DNA of 64,000 bases from assembly GCA_022059125.1 (NCBI GenBank), contig JAEUWY010000020.1, positions 1,550,001-1,614,000 on the forward strand, in the 5' to 3' direction. Source of the stretch: Corynespora cassiicola. Its lineage: Eukaryota > Ascomycota > Dothideomycetes > Pleosporales > Corynesporascaceae. Below the pieces are notes generated by a model that had not been told where the DNA came from, ran no database searches, and saw only the letters and a program-made list of their open reading frames with translations. Both the position numbers and the translations under genes were made by a program. Below are positions 1-12,751 of this stretch, in pieces (position 1 is the stretch's first letter; every line of letters begins with the position of its first letter).

Positions 1-71
1 TGCCCCCTCGTACTCATCGTCTCCCCTCGTCCCCCACGCTGCCGCTGCCGCTAACCTCGCTCTGCGCCCAG

Positions 72-3000
72 CAATGTCCAGGTCACCCTCCAGATCCTCA
101 AGGCCCTGATCGAGAAATGTCCGCGCGACCTACCCCTCTATGCCGGCTCCGTGCTGCGCATCATCCGCACCATCCTCAAGTCTGAGCATGTCGGCATGGT
201 CGAGGAGTCGGTGCCTACCTTCGAGACCCTCTGCGCTCACCAAGACCCCGCCAACCTCGCCGCTGACCAGGACTACATCACCCAGTACGAGGAGATTGTG
301 CAGCTGTATGCCCAGTTTGCCACAAAGGACGGTGGCAAGCTCTTTAAGACGCCCCCCACTTGGCCTGTCGCCATCAGGTTCCGCAAGGCCGGCCTCCAGG
401 CCCTCAAGGCTGTTGCCTCGTCGGAGTCGCTCGGGTCCGAGACTGGCCGTCAATTGGCAGCCATCATTCCCGTCATCCTGCTCAACATCTACTCCGAGAA
501 CGGCTCCTACCTCAAACAGCTAGAGGCTCGCGAATCGCAAAAGGAGGAGCACGACAAAGAGCAGGCCTTGCGGCGCAGACAGAGCGTCTCCACAGTGCGA
601 ACCACCGAAGAAGATGGACGCGATCCCATTGCCGCATCGGGCACTACCGAGGATGCAGACAAGCTCGCTGAAGAGGAGGTCGGGGTCGTTGCGCTGCAGG
701 CGCTGAGGAATATCTTCCTGGGTGTCAACAGAGGACAGCTCCGGCTAGCGACATCCGCGGTTCTGAAATTCGTCGGAGGACATGTGAAACCCCAACAAAC
801 CCACGAGGATAGCCACAGTGGCAACTGGGCCACCACGCTCATGACCATGATCTGTGGATGGGCACCTGTGCAGGACCGCTACGCCATACTGGTCGGCGCC
901 ATGGAGGCCCTCATCCGCAGTCCTATTATCGAGGATGATCTGGAACGGCAGCTTGTCCTGGCCAGAGTCATCGAGTACCTACTCAGCTCGCCTATAAACT
1001 TTATCGGACTGAGCGTAATGGACGTACTTGTGGGCTTGATTTCCCACACCCTGCTGCTACTCCAGCTCGGTGGACCAGGAACTAGCATCATGCCCCACCA
1101 TCAACAGACTACATCTGTGGCCTCCGAAAAGGACCCTGGTGACCCCAAGTCGTCCGGAAATCTCGATGGTGTCGTCATGGAAGTGGTCAAGGATCCATCA
1201 CCATCTCGTTTGCGGCTATTAGACACTGTACAGAAGTGCATGGCAAGCCTTGCAACCCATGTGTACTATACAGATCAGATCTCCGACATGGTGGCAGCCA
1301 TCTTGAGTCGTCTGAAGCCATCTCCACTCTCTCCAATATCCAACACCGTGGAAGCAATCGAAGATCCGGTGGGTGCCGTAAATGCAGTCGCTAGTGCGGC
1401 CAGCCTGCAAGAGAAATCTCCCCATGTGGATCGCTTCTTCTCATTCGAAACGGCACGTATAACAGCATTGAAGGCGGTCAAAGCCATCATCAAGACTGCA
1501 AACACACGGCGCCCCGACGGTTCGTCTGCATCCGTCTCTCGCAGCTCTGTAGGTGTCAGGGTATGGGAAGGTACGCAATGGTTGCTTCGGGACCCCAGTG
1601 GCAGGGTCCGAAAAGCCTATGTCGATGCCCTTGTCACCTGGCTGAATTTAGAGAAGAAGAAGGATGATCTTAAGCTTGTGGAAGACTACCGCAAAAAGGA
1701 GAAGGACCCGGATAAGGGGGGTCTGGCTAGGAGAGCTGTGTCGAACGCGTCCCATAGAGAGAAGTCTCCAAGACGTGGCAAGAACACGTTCCTTCCACTT
1801 CTCCATCTGGCCGTTTACGAAAACGCTATACAACTTGTCGATTCCGAGCCTGACCTTCTCTTGCTACATCTTCTCCTCACCACACTGGTCAACAAACTCG
1901 GCATCAATGCCGTGCGATCAGGTCTGCCCATGATCATGCGGTTACAAGAGGACATCCAGAGTGTTGAAAATCCTGGCGCAAAGATACGGGTAGGAAGCCT
2001 TGTCCATGGCTATCTTTGGGCCCTTAGCATGGCGCTAGACTTTGAGACATCAGGAGTGGGAAGAGCTTTGCATGCTGAGATCTCGAGGCGCAATACCAAG
2101 GGGTTGTGGGTTGAGAGCATTCGAGTCCCCCCTGTTCCATTGGACCGTATCGAAACGCCGCACTCGGAGCCGGTGAAACTCCCCACTGAGGTGGTGCAGA
2201 CCGAAGCACTGAAGCCATTCGATAACCGTGACGCACTCGTGGATAAGATTGCAGATGGGTATTCTTCCTCTCTTTACTCGCCACCCTCCAGTCCCCCAGG
2301 GTCTCCAGGCCGGTCAATTACTATGCCTACTATTGCTACCCCACAAACCTTGAAGCCAGCGCCACAACTTTCCTACAAGGTCAAGGAAGAGCTTCTTGCC
2401 GACTGGACAAAGGATGCTTGTCTTGCCAATAACACCAAGGACTCGTCCTCGGCATCCATGACCGGCTCTCGAGCTGGCACCTCTGCACACCAAAAGAATA
2501 ACTATCTTGGCGTCACAATTCCCAACGGCACATTAGATAGTGCCACAAACTCACCCGTTCCATCTCCTAGACGAGCCCATAGTCGTCCACCTTCGACGGC
2601 TTACGGCCTTGTTGGACGGGTGGGCTCCCCGCATCGGCATCGCAGTCCTTCGCGAACACCAGGTAGCACCTCATCTGTCCGCTCGTCAGTTCGCGTGGAG
2701 GACCTGAAGCGTGTACTGTCTGGCTCGGCACCCCGTACCTCTTACTCGGTCCGGCCACCTACACATCGGCACCAAGACTCTTCTGCCTCGGATTCTCTAG
2801 TGAGCGTCCACAGTCTCACTGATGCATCGTTCGTGACCGCTGAACATCCCTCTTCTCAGCAGGTTCCAGACCAGGGATCCCCCACGACGCCATCTGCGAC
2901 ACTCACGCCTCGCCCCTTGACTGCCTCGGGTCAGCAGAATTCGCCCGGCGCGTCCATTACCCATGACCACGCCTATCCCAAGCACAACGTCCCGCCTGTA

Positions 3001-3330
3001 CCACCAATTCCCGCTTCTCTACGGGATAAATCCAATAGCCCGGGCCAGAACACCGAGCCCACGGATCGGCCTAGAACGGCACCGGGTGGGCAGGGAAATG
3101 GAAACATCGGGGTGCGTAAAGGCAGAAGCCCAAAGCGGGGCTCTCAGGGAGCAAGGAGTGTCAAAGATGCCAGTGTCTCCAGGGGACGCAGCAACGGCCA
3201 TGCGAATGGTCCGATTGAGCGGGCAGCAAGCCGAAAGCCGGCAAAGAAACCCGATTTCTCCGGTTTCCTTGACAGCATCGATGTTGGAGATGACGAGGAC
3301 GACGTAGGAATCAAGAGGGCACCCTATTAA
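72..3330 (+). CDS. efr3: Efr3-like plasma-membrane scaffold protein, 5' partial
   Basis: This is the last exon of a gene that begins outside the window. The open frame follows an intron acceptor (cag at about 69-71) and runs to TAA at 3328-3330, giving about 1085 residues. The first part is an alpha-solenoid of helical repeats starting near the motifs KALIEKCPRDLPLYAG and RTILKSEHVGMVEES, which are typical of fungal Efr3. The second half, from about residue 690, is Ser/Pro-rich and disordered, with many basic patches. In yeast, Efr3 is palmitoylated and, with Ypp1, recruits the PI4-kinase Stt4 to plasma-membrane patches. That role is known for the family and inferred here. The N-terminus, where the lipidated cysteines and basic patch lie, is not in the window. 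No intron is visible in the 3.2 kb seen. Family assignment is fairly secure; the disordered tail is fungus-specific. Confidence 0.85.
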
Positions 3331-4540
3331 GGGTGACGGTGGAATGGGACACGCTGGGCCTTAGTCAATACCCCCTTTCCTTTATCTGTTCATATTCTTT
3401 GTTACTACCTCATCACCTGTCCGACCATTTACTTTGTTATGTCTGTGAGCAACATCTGTGTTCTCGGATGCTCATCTTTTCTGAAAAGCGCTTCTTGCCC
3501 ATTCCCTTCAGTTTCAACCACTGTACAGTACGCGATACCGACCTGGACTACTTTGCTTCGATTTTTCTTTTCTTTGATTTTTCTGTTTTCGTAGGGGCCG
3601 TGGGGGCAGGAATAGGATAGATACCAATAATAGGACTCGTTGATGCAACATTCACGACTGCCTCAATCGAACAAATGCCGCGATCCCGCAGATGCGCGGA
3701 GAGCAGTTTGCGTCGAAATAACGGCTTGGCCTGCCCTCGTCCCTCCAACGTTCTAGCCCTCTCGTCTAAATCCCTCCCGCCACGAGCGAACCGGGAAAAA
3801 AAAGGCCCACCGCCACCGCCCACCGCCACCGCCCACCGCCACCGCCCATCCAAGAAACCCAACTCGGCACTTTTGACTGTTGATTTTCAAGGCGCGGAAG
3901 GCATCATCAAGCAGGACCACACCCACTTTCCAGAAGCGGGCTAGCGCCTACTGCCCATCCCATCAATGTTTGGACATGCGGACCGTGCACAGTTCACCGG
4001 TAAGACATCAGATGTATGAGCGCACCGACGCACAGCCACGCAGCTGGGAAGGTGACACCTCTTCGTCGGGGGAGGACGGGTAGACGGGGGAGGGCGTGGC
4101 CCTTCCTGGTTCCCTCGTGGGCGCACTGGGCTGGGGCTGGGCAGCGGCGCCGTAGCCGCGGATCCGAGGTCTGAAGCTGACTGGCGGATTCGGGGCGGCC
4201 GGGCGCGGTCATGCCAGCCAGGCTGAGGGGAGGGGGGAGGGAAAGTGGTGCCTGATATGAGGGATTCGGGGGGGGACTGGGGTTAGTGGGGGAGCGAGGG
4301 AAAAAGACGTCAGATGGGCGGGCCGTTGTGCTCATTTGCGCAGAGGTGGTTTGGTACTTATTTCTTCCAGGCAGACGTGGGGTGCGGGTTGATGTTCCGT
4401 ACTTTGCTGTGTGAAGACGGGTTTTTTGCTTTCTTCAGCTGCTGCTGTTAGTAGCCTTTTTTTTTTTTTGGCCGTCTTGTCGGTGGTTGTTGATTATCCC
4501 GTCTTCCATACATAGCTCCGCCTCGGAGCGAGTTTGCGCA
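3331..4540. other. intergenic region with GC-rich tandem repeat
   Basis: This holds the 3' flank of the Efr3 gene and the upstream region of the C2H2 gene. I see no convincing gene. At about 3808-3849 a 14-bp unit of the form CCACCGCCACCGCC is repeated three times in tandem. Around 4060-4310 the plus strand is strongly G-rich. A run of about 12 T lies at 4457-4470, just before the next gene. Confidence 0.6.
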
Positions 4541-6326
4541 ATGGAGCGAGAGGTCCTGGCCTTGTCATGGGCGGATGACACCCGGTATAAACAGATGCCC
4601 GGCGTGCTGCCCAAGCTGAGGATCAAGGAGGAGAGTAATAGGAGAGACTCTTTGTCGAGTGAGCGGACGGGCGATTCGGGGTACATTAGTGATCCCGAGA
4701 TATCGCTTTCGCCGCTAGACTTTGGAGGGCAGGATAACAGTAAGTGGAATGTCCGTATCGAATATAAGGCTACTGACGCCGTACAGTCCAATTCGGGCCT
4801 GCGCTTGCGAATGTGCCTTCTGCTGGACTTCCTGCGTTCACCTTTGATCCTTCGGCGTTTGGCGCGAGCAAGACTAAGCGACCACTCTGCAGCCCTTCGG
4901 TGTGGTTGAAGATACACAGGGATGCACCACCCAAAGCATTGCATCGCCAAAGAAAAAGCATCACTAGCAACCCACTTCCACTTAGTAGTCCCTCAAACGA
5001 GGATAAGCCAGACTGGACCAACGCTTTTAAGGGTCCAGTTTCGGAATCGACTCCCCACAACGAGGACGTCGAGCAGTGGATCAAGGATAACCTACCATCC
5101 CGAGACCGACCAAAAGAGCGCGTGTCTTCAATCGTTTCCCTTTCGTCAACGGGGAGTGGAGACATGTATTCAATTACCGACGACAGCGAGGTGGATGAAG
5201 CGGTGCCAGGCATCAGTCCAAACGCATTGTCCAAAGCCACCACCAAGACCATCGAGCTCATTCTGCGCAAAATCGAATTGAACCTGCGCTGCATGGCCTA
5301 CATCCAATCTGCCAGTGGAACAAACTCCAGGCGCCAAAGTGCAACCAACACCACCTCGACCTCCAACCGCACCACCTCCCAAAAAGCCAACGGCGGCAAG
5401 AGAAAATCCCGCTCAGACGAGCTCTTCCCCCCAGACGACCCCAACGACGACGATAACCCCAACAAACGCCGCCGCGTCTCCGTCACCACGACCGAAGACT
5501 CGGAATCTGGCCCCCGATTCGCATGCCCCTTCTACAAGCACGACCCCAACCGCTACCGCTACCGCCGCACATGCCCCGGCCCCGGATGGCCCACCGTGCA
5601 CCGCATGAAAGAGCATCTGTACCGCTCGCACACGCAGTCCATCTTCTGCCCGAGGTGCTACTCCATGTTCGACGCGGATACCGAGCTCAACACACACTTG
5701 CGCACGCAGCCGTGCGCTATCGCGGAACCGCAGCCCATTGAGGGAATTGACAGGGAGACGCTGACGAACCTGCGCAAGCGCTCTCCCCCGCTGCGCCTCG
5801 AGGAGGACAAGTGGAGGGATACGTATCAGTTGCTGTTCCCCGAGGTCGAGGTTGCGGATATCCCCTCGCCGTGTATGTACCACCCAGCGCTCCTTTTTTT
5901 CGCCTTTCTTGGATGGATGAGCAAGTACTGATGCAAACGTGTAGATTACGACACCGACTCTCCGTCCGAGGAATCGCGGCGGTTTCGCAGGGAGCTGCTG
6001 GAGCGGATCAGGAGGGAGCTTTTTGCGACGGCGGAGCGCGAGGCGGGGCCTGTGGAGCAAAACCTACTGCGGCAGGTGGCGGGGATTATCCAGAGGTGCG
6101 AGAGCGAGATGTTGGCTTCGACTTCTTTCTCTTCGGTGGCGTCGTCGTCGTTTTTGGCGACAGGGGCAAGGCAGCTTCAGGTCCCGGGTAGTCAGAATGG
6201 TTCGAGGCGTACTTCGCAGACGCCTCGGTCTGTGCCGGAGGCTTTGGCTTCGTTTTCGGGAGATGGGTATGTGGAGGTGGAGGGGGTGATGAGTGCGGGT
6301 CATCAGGGGCTCACTGTGCCTCAACA

Positions 6327-6359
<33 letters not shown>

Positions 6360-6552
6360 TGTTCCTCCGTCGGAACACCCCGTGGATGAGGCTCCAGTCC
6401 AGTTCAACCTAGACTTTTGGAATGAACCGTTCGGGTCGTCTAGTAACTGGATTGACTGGGAGGCTGTGTTTCCATTGGCGCCGGACATGCAGGGTGGGGA
6501 GAGGGGAGGACCAGACGTTGGGGGAAGGGTGGGGAAGGAGGTTTGGACATAG
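4541..6552 (+). CDS. C2H2-type zinc-finger protein with polyQ tract
   Basis: The spliced model is 4541..4739, 4787..5872 and 5945..6552, 630 aa, and closes in frame. Introns are 47 nt (GTAAGT..CAG) and 72 nt (GTATGT..TAG). The ATG at 4541 is the first in frame. Residues 1-70 hold an acidic Ser-rich stretch (GDSGYISDPE). The region before the finger is basic and NLS-like (NKRRRV). A Cys/His block at about residues 311-365 reads FACPFYKHDPNRY..C, HRMKEHLYRSH, FCPRCYSMF and LNTHLR. This is the atypical paired C2H2 arrangement common in Dothideomycete proteins annotated only as C2H2 domain proteins. Exon 3 encodes a glutamine run at about 6322-6360 and ends in an acidic/aromatic tail. The likely role is nuclear DNA binding, but no target or pathway can be named. 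Confidence 0.85.
6322..6360 (+). repeat. CAG/CAA microsatellite encoding polyQ
   Basis: A mixed CAA/CAG run inside exon 3 of the C2H2 gene encodes about 12 consecutive glutamines. It is probably length-polymorphic. Confidence 0.85.
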
Positions 6553-6868
6553 GAGAGTTAACATTTTTTAATCTTGTTTGTCTAATGAAGAGGACAAATA
6601 CGAGGGCACATATTTTTAGCAGAGAAGAAAGGTTTTTTAAATACAGAGTAATCACCACTTTGACGGACCAGTATTTGATACATCGGGATTCCCGTCACCA
6701 AGCACAAAAATCAAAGTTCGCCATATTGCATGCTATCCAAAATCACAGCCCTACCTTATGAAACCAATGGTATAGTTATCATCCCTAGAACACCTCAGAA
6801 CACACCCAAACCCGTGACCGAAAACCCGAAAGCGTTTGATAAACATTCCGCCCATCTACTCAGATCTC
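6553..6868. other. convergent 3' intergenic region
   Basis: This AT-rich spacer lies between two convergent genes. Nothing else is recognisable; it probably holds both 3' UTRs. Confidence 0.6.
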
Positions 6869-8470
6869 TCAAATAAGCCCCAACGCCGCCTCTTCACCCC
6901 CCATATCGTACACAGCTCCGCCTCCACCCACTGGATCAACAACCACTGGCTGCCCTGCCGCAGCAACATTGTTGGCTGCAGCAACATAGACGGCCCCAGC
7001 CGTCGCACCCGCGAGCAGCGCACCTGCAGTAGCGCCTACAGCGGCTGCGGGGGCGACCCACACCGGGCGGCTTTGCTGGATGACAGGGGCGCGGAATTGT
7101 TGCTGTTGTGGCTGGACTTGGTACTGTGGCTGAACGTACTGTTGCGGTTGCTGGTACTGCTGCTGGACCTGGACTTGGGGCTGCTGGGCGCGGATCTGCA
7201 TCGGGGCGATAAATGGCGCTGTGTATGGCGGTAGGATGGGGCTTGCATAGCCTGTAGATTGTGGAGTCATCATTAAAGGAGTCTGCTGCTGGAACTGTTG
7301 CTGGTATTGCGGTTGGGGCTGGGGCTGGGGGAACTGCTGTTGTTGGGGAGCTGCAGGCATAGGTGGGATGGGCTGTAACGTCTGCACGAGGTTGGGTAGG
7401 TTCTGCGACATCTTGTTGTAGTCTTCCCATGTGTGTTCCGGGAGGTTTGAGAAGGCCTTTCTAGCAGTGAGGAGGAGGACGTAGGAGTCTGGGTGTTGAG
7501 GGAAGAGGTAGAGGCCCTGGTGATGCAGTGGTTAGTCATGCACAGAGAGAGATTCATGTCGGCTAGAGCTTACAGCAAGGCTATTGAAGCTTAGACAGTC
7601 GGAGAGATACTTATTGGTTCCGACCATTCCTTCTGCTTTGCTTTTGAGATCCCAGCTCCCGCCTCCGGATACTGTTCTCATGAAGTAGCTCCCATCCGCA
7701 CCCAGGCTTACGAAACTCGGTGCCTCACTCCCATTTTCTCTCCATATTGTTTTCCAAGCGTCTTGCGTTTCTAGTCGGTTCAAAATCGCCTTTTCGAGAG
7801 CGGGTGGGAGATTCGACCAGGAGGCAGATGTTTTATCGTGAGCGTAGAAAGATTCATATGGACCAAGTGTTATGGAAAGGGTACTCAGGTCTCGTATTAC
7901 TTGTGGATGTGAATGGTAGAGATATTCCGTCAAAGGATTTGGAAGATTGTAATGGCCTGGCTATTTTAGCAAAAGTCTCGCAATGGCCTTGGGGATGCAG
8001 GGCAGGACTAGGGTCGAGTGGACCTGCAGGTCACGCTAGGATTCGGTTGGAAGATGGTGCAGGTGATGAACGTAGGAATGGAAACTCACGGCAGTATAAA
8101 GCTCCATCGTTATCTCTGAAGCTCACAAAATAGGTGCCGTTATCGCCGAGCACCAACTCCAAGACATCCTTGATGGGCGGTTGTTTGGTAAAAAGGCTCT
8201 CAACATCAGGAGGTAGATTTTTCCTAGGTAAATCAGTATCTACTCATAAATCAAGCGATCATGCTAGCTACTTTGACTGCGACCGCTACCTGACTTCCAG
8301 CTCTTCACCTGAGCAGCACACTGCTGCCTTGTCGGTCCTTCGAACCACCTTGGTGCGTCTTCGCTTGCACATGAATGAGAGACAGGGTCAACATACCAAG
8401 CCCAATGAGTGGGACTATTGAAAAAGTAGGCATTTTTTGCGCCCAGGGTGAAGGTTACAAAAACCGTCAT
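6869..8470 (-). CDS. Q-rich protein with five internal repeats and glycine-rich hydrophobic C-terminus
   Basis: The model is complement(6869..7516, 7574..7956, 8090..8223, 8397..8470), 412 aa, and all junctions close in frame. It is not a named family. Residues 1-230 contain about five imperfect repeats of 45-60 residues, each with a core like LGxxxSYF followed by an aromatic residue and NLPxxLE. Examples are FTLGAKNAYFF, LVLGDNGTYFV, ITLGPYESFYA and VSLGADGSYFM, with LPPDVE, LPPALE and LPEHTW after them. This resembles repeated beta-blade units, but the fold is my inference. After about residue 235 comes a Q/P-rich, prion-like stretch of roughly 110 residues. It is followed by a hydrophobic Ala/Gly segment (AAAVGATAGALLAGA) that could be a membrane or glycine-zipper helix. 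There is no signal peptide. Function unknown. Confidence 0.8.
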
Positions 8471-9072
8471 GTTGCTGACTGGTGTGGGGTGCGGCTGAGA
8501 TCAGAGCTGACAGGATGTGAGCTTCATAGAGCGCAAGACATGGACTTGGAACAGTAGGCTAATATCGTTAACATCGGGTATGAGGTAGAACCCGTCTTGA
8601 GGTCTCTCTCGTGGAGATTGAAGAGTGCGATAGAGGGTGAAAGGTGGTTTCATTAGGATCTGCTCGAGGTTCAGCTCTAGCCCCTCCCCCCGTAATCGGC
8701 AAAGATTGCCTAAAGCGCGCTAACCATTGAGCCGTTCTATTATAGGAACGACTCACTGCATCAAGAAATGCCATTGTAGCACAGAATAGAACTTGAATAT
8801 GAAATGATATGCCATTTTCTGATCAAAAACACGCAACCCAGAGCTGTCCGTGGACTAAGCTTAACTCCATGCGCCGAGTGGTTCCTCAACGCAAGCCTAG
8901 TCATTGCCCAAAATAATCGGTATGATACAAGTTGTTTCCATCCTTTCCCACAACGCCGCCCTCGCATATTCACGCTACCCATCCAGCACCTTAACTATAC
9001 GGACCTAAACTCCTTAAGTACTCCAACCCCTCGTAAACTTAGTACGCACTTGGTCGAGAGAAACTGGAGAAC
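8471..9072. other. intergenic region with two small hairpins
   Basis: This lies between the start of the repeat protein and the 3' end of the PHD gene. It holds two adjacent inverted repeats: GGCAA-AGA-TTGCC at 8698-8710, and a 9-bp arm pair at 8729-8737 and 8746-8754 with one mismatch. No gene is supported. Confidence 0.5.
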
Positions 9073-11792
9073 CTACCGGTTTCCGCGCCGCCCTGGCAAT
9101 GAAGGGGGCACGAGGGGGTTGCCATATGCGTCCGTGCCGAGCTGCTGGCGGCAGTCAGGACAGTACCATTTGGCTCTGCGTGAAGGAATGTCGCGCTCGG
9201 TCATGGATACGCAGTTGAGGTGGAACCACTCTTTCTCGCACTAGTCATCATTAGTTGGGCCAACATTGGCAAAATAGGAACGCCACTTACATTGTTGTCG
9301 CACGAAATCATCTGTCCATAGCTAATATCATCGCAAATGCAATATCGGGGCTCGTTCGGATCGACGTCATCGGCTGGCTCCTCTTCATTCTCGGCCTTCT
9401 TCTTCTTCTTGCCTTTACTGCCTTGCGCTCGCTTCACGTTGGTCACGGTCTTCTGGCCGTCTTCAGCAGAGGTGATGTCGCCCTTGGGAGGAGGCTTCCT
9501 CCTCGTGCTCATACGAGTGGGCGCAGGAACTGCAGACTGGCTGAATATGCTGTGACGACGGAGCTCGCGGGTCGGCTTACCTGCGTCATTTGGTTTGGGC
9601 TCCTCGCTCTGGGCTTTGGGCGTGGGCACATGGCCACGGGCAGAACGGGGGCGCATGGCAGGTATCTCTGGAAGGGTGACTGTTTCTAGGGTAGGTATTG
9701 GCGTCTTTTGCCTCTTGATCGGTAGGATTGGTGCTAGGGGAGGAGTAGCACCCTTGGGAGCAATCGATTCCCTCCTAGGGCGTAAGGAAGCTGCTGTCAT
9801 GGTAGGCTGAGCTGGGGCCTGAGATGCAGCCTCTGGGGAATCATCCTCGATTGGAGAGAGAACAGCAGGTGTGGGCTGGCGGCTGGGAGCCTTTGAAGGA
9901 GCCTTTGAAGCGGATTTGGGGGTACTCGGACCAGCAGGTGCCAAGGGAACCTGCATAGTGGTTGTTTTTGTAGACTCGGACGCTGGACTGAGAGCATTGG
10001 CGGCGGGAGAAGGAACCACGGGCGACGTAGCCTGCGATGTTGATCCAGCTGGCGCAGGAGCAAGTGCCGGCAGAATTGTGGGGGATGGTGCTGGCTGTAG
10101 GGGGGCCAGACGAGGGCGCTTGTTCTCGGGGGGTCTACTCCCACTGTCTTGAGATGCCAACGAAGGCTCCCGCGTTGGGGCAGCCGAGGTATCATCAAGA
10201 ACGGATGGGGAAGCATCTCGCTTGCGCTTGTTCGATGCCTTGGCGGCTGATCTACGTCTCGGTGTAACCGATGGGACGTCTTGCCCAAATTTGAGCTCAT
10301 TTAGTCTCTGGGCACCTTGGTTAATCTTCTCCGTGGCATGCTCAATTTCTTGGATATCCCGTATGGCCTGTTGGCGCTTGGATTCTCGCTTTACCTTTTT
10401 CTCCTTGGGCTCACTAGGTTTCGGCTCTTTGTCGCCAACCACCGTGTCCTCATTTCCAGCATCTGTGGATGGCTCAGGATTGATTTGAGCGGGCTCGGTC
10501 GTTACTGAGGGAGGAGCCGAGGGAGGAGCCGAGGTCGGCGCAGGAGTTTGTGCTTTTGCGGATGCTTGCGCTGATGATGGACCAGGCGTGGTGGGTGGTA
10601 TGTTAGCATTCGCGTTTGTATTTGCAGGGGCTGGGGCCAGCGCCGGGGTGCTTGGTAGAGCAGGTGCAGGTGTAGGTACAGGCACAGGCGTTGGTGCAGG
10701 CACTGACGCTGGCGCTGGCGCTGATACTGGCGCAGGAGTTGCTGGTGGGACGGTTGATGGCGCATTTTTCGGGACTGATGTGGAAGACGAAGACGCTGGC
10801 TCCTCGTCGAGGATTTCCTCGTCCGCTGCTTCACATCGTGCTTTTTCCAGGTCGTAGAATTCCTGGCCCCGACCTTTCCTGTTGAGTTCGCGCCGTATCA
10901 TGGTGTCACTGGGGGTCCACACAGCATTCTTCTTCATCTGTTTCCTAAGCACAGCCATTTCATATTCTGTGAGTTTGAACCATGGGGCCCATTTGCTCCC
11001 TGGTTTCGCGTCGGGCGGAGGTGGGGACAGTTTGGCCAGCGCATTGCTGGTCGATATACCGGCAATAGAGCTATGGACGTTGGTGCCAGAGGAACGTGCG
11101 GGCTTGGGCGGTCGCGATTTGTCCTTTTTGGGTCTCTTGGGGGTTATGGCCAGGTCGATGGTGGATCGAAGGTCGGAGTCGGCATCTGACGCGTCTGATG
11201 AGCTTGCGCTGTACGCCCTTGACCGACCTCCAGGCTTCCTCCCGCGATCTCGCATACGAGCCTGGGCGGCGCCATGGCGGCTGTCAAAGGTGAGGCGCAA
11301 ATGCGGGGCTCTGTCGAAGCCGCGGTGGAGGGCTCGTGAAGCCTGGGGGGAGACGGGTGCAGGAGTTGGATCACGCGAAGGCGGCTGAGGCAGAGCCTGG
11401 AGCTTGCGCCTGATGATGGCGAGACGGTGACAGTGACGCTCTGCGACTTCGTGCAGGCGTGTCGCCTCGGCCAAGGAGCTCTCGCGGCATGATATGGCCT
11501 TTTCGAGGGCAGCAGCAATATCTTTGCGAAGAGCAGTGGGGTCGGAGCGCTCTTTGGTGGGTACTGTAGGCAGAGTAGCGTACTTCAAGGTAAGATCATG
11601 TACTCTTTGTGTGGCAGCTAGGTAGGTGGAGTCCAAGTCGCCAATGAGGCGCAGCGAGCGCTGATACTCGCTGGGCAGGTACTCTGTGTAGTCGAGAAAG
11701 TCGGAGACGGTGGCAGAAGCGTCGGGGTCGACCTGGGCCGGAGGCGTGGAGCTCGAGTAGGCGCTTGCTATTGCATCGTCACCGTCAGCCAT
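9073..11792 (-). CDS. ING-family PHD-finger chromatin protein
   Basis: The model is complement(9073..9240, 9291..11792), 889 aa. The single 50-nt intron (GTAAGT..TAG) splits the PHD finger, so the single-exon frame misses its second half. The N-terminal region (about residues 20-140) matches the ING histone-binding helical domain: FLDYTEYLPSEYQRSLRLI, then a long coiled segment. A second conserved block follows (KWAPWFKLTEYEMAVLRKQM). The middle is a long Ala/Pro/Lys-rich disordered region. The C-terminus is a complete PHD finger: CICDDISYGQMISCDN, then CEKEWFHLNC and WYCPDC. ING proteins read H3K4me3 as subunits of histone acetyltransferase (NuA4-type) or Rpd3-type deacetylase complexes; which one applies here is unclear. 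The frame is open 77 codons further upstream to 12023, but I chose the ATG at 11792, just before the conserved domain. Confidence 0.85.
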
Positions 11793-12751
11793 GGCGCATC
11801 GCGATCGCGGGCCCGACGGCGTGAGCTGGCCTAGCCAAGCGTCTATGAGGTCGGAGACGAGTATCGGGGCGGTGGGGTGGGGGGCGCAAAGGAGATGGAG
11901 AGAGGCGTGCAGGATGTCGACGGGGACGCAGTGCGCGATGCGCGGTGGAGTGGAGGTCAGGTACGGGGGGAATGCGACTGCTTGGCGAGGGGGCTTGGCA
12001 TTCGCGTTGATGCGACGCGCCAAGCGCGTCGTTTACAGGCACACGCTAAAGAGATCGACCTGCTTGGGGAGCGAACAGCTCAGCGGCGCTAGAGACTGCA
12101 GTGAAATTGAAGGAGTTCACCGGCATATTCTACTTGAATTGTCAAATACGCCTCGCCATGGCCGTGGTCCTTGAAATGGCCTCAAAATCGAGGTCCAACA
12201 AACCCCCAACATGACGCTTAACAACAGTAGCCATTGAGTCATCCTTGATGCAACCAACAGGTATCTTATATAATAATCAAGGGCTCGGGACTGCCCCGCA
12301 CGTGTCGTGGCTCGTCGCTGACGTGATGGACGTGATGCGCCTTCCCGGAGCAAGGCTGCTCCTTCCCCGATGCACGGTTGCAAGCCATCTCCTCGCCGCC
12401 TGGCCAGCCTAGAGGCACGCCAGGACAGCAGGTACCTGCCTCTCACCTTCCTCTTGCCTGCCTCTCGCCTGCCTCCTACCTGCCCAGGCGCCCTGTGCAT
12501 TAAGAACACGTGATATCACCGAGTGAGGTCCATCCGCCATGCAGCAGTAAACTACGTGTGTTGTGGTACCCAGCTTTCACCTTGACTCACTCTTACCTAG
12601 GTGCTTGTCTGGTTGCGATAGAACGCCCCTTGTATCCTGGCCGCGGGTAAACAAGCACTCTCTCACCTTTCTTCCCCCACCATAAAAATCCTCCGACATT
12701 CTCTCCACAACCACCCACCTCCTCTCCACCTTCATACTCTATACCCCCACC
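11793..12751. promoter_or_regulatory. divergent promoter region
   Basis: This 0.96-kb region separates the divergent ING/PHD gene and nuclease gene, so it should hold both promoters. Its 3' part (12660-12750) is CT- and CCACC-rich, as is common just upstream of fungal start codons. Open frames here lack coding character. Confidence 0.5.

Noticed and set aside
8676..8760. tRNA-like stretch: on the minus strand GGCTCAATGGTTAGCGC resembles a D-arm, and two hairpins follow.
   Set aside because: No acceptor or T-arm pairs and no GGTTCGA-type B box is in place; the hairpin loops have the wrong sizes.
12117..12509. 130-codon minus-strand frame between the ING and nuclease genes.
   Set aside because: It has no domain or splice continuity and lies in the divergent promoter region.
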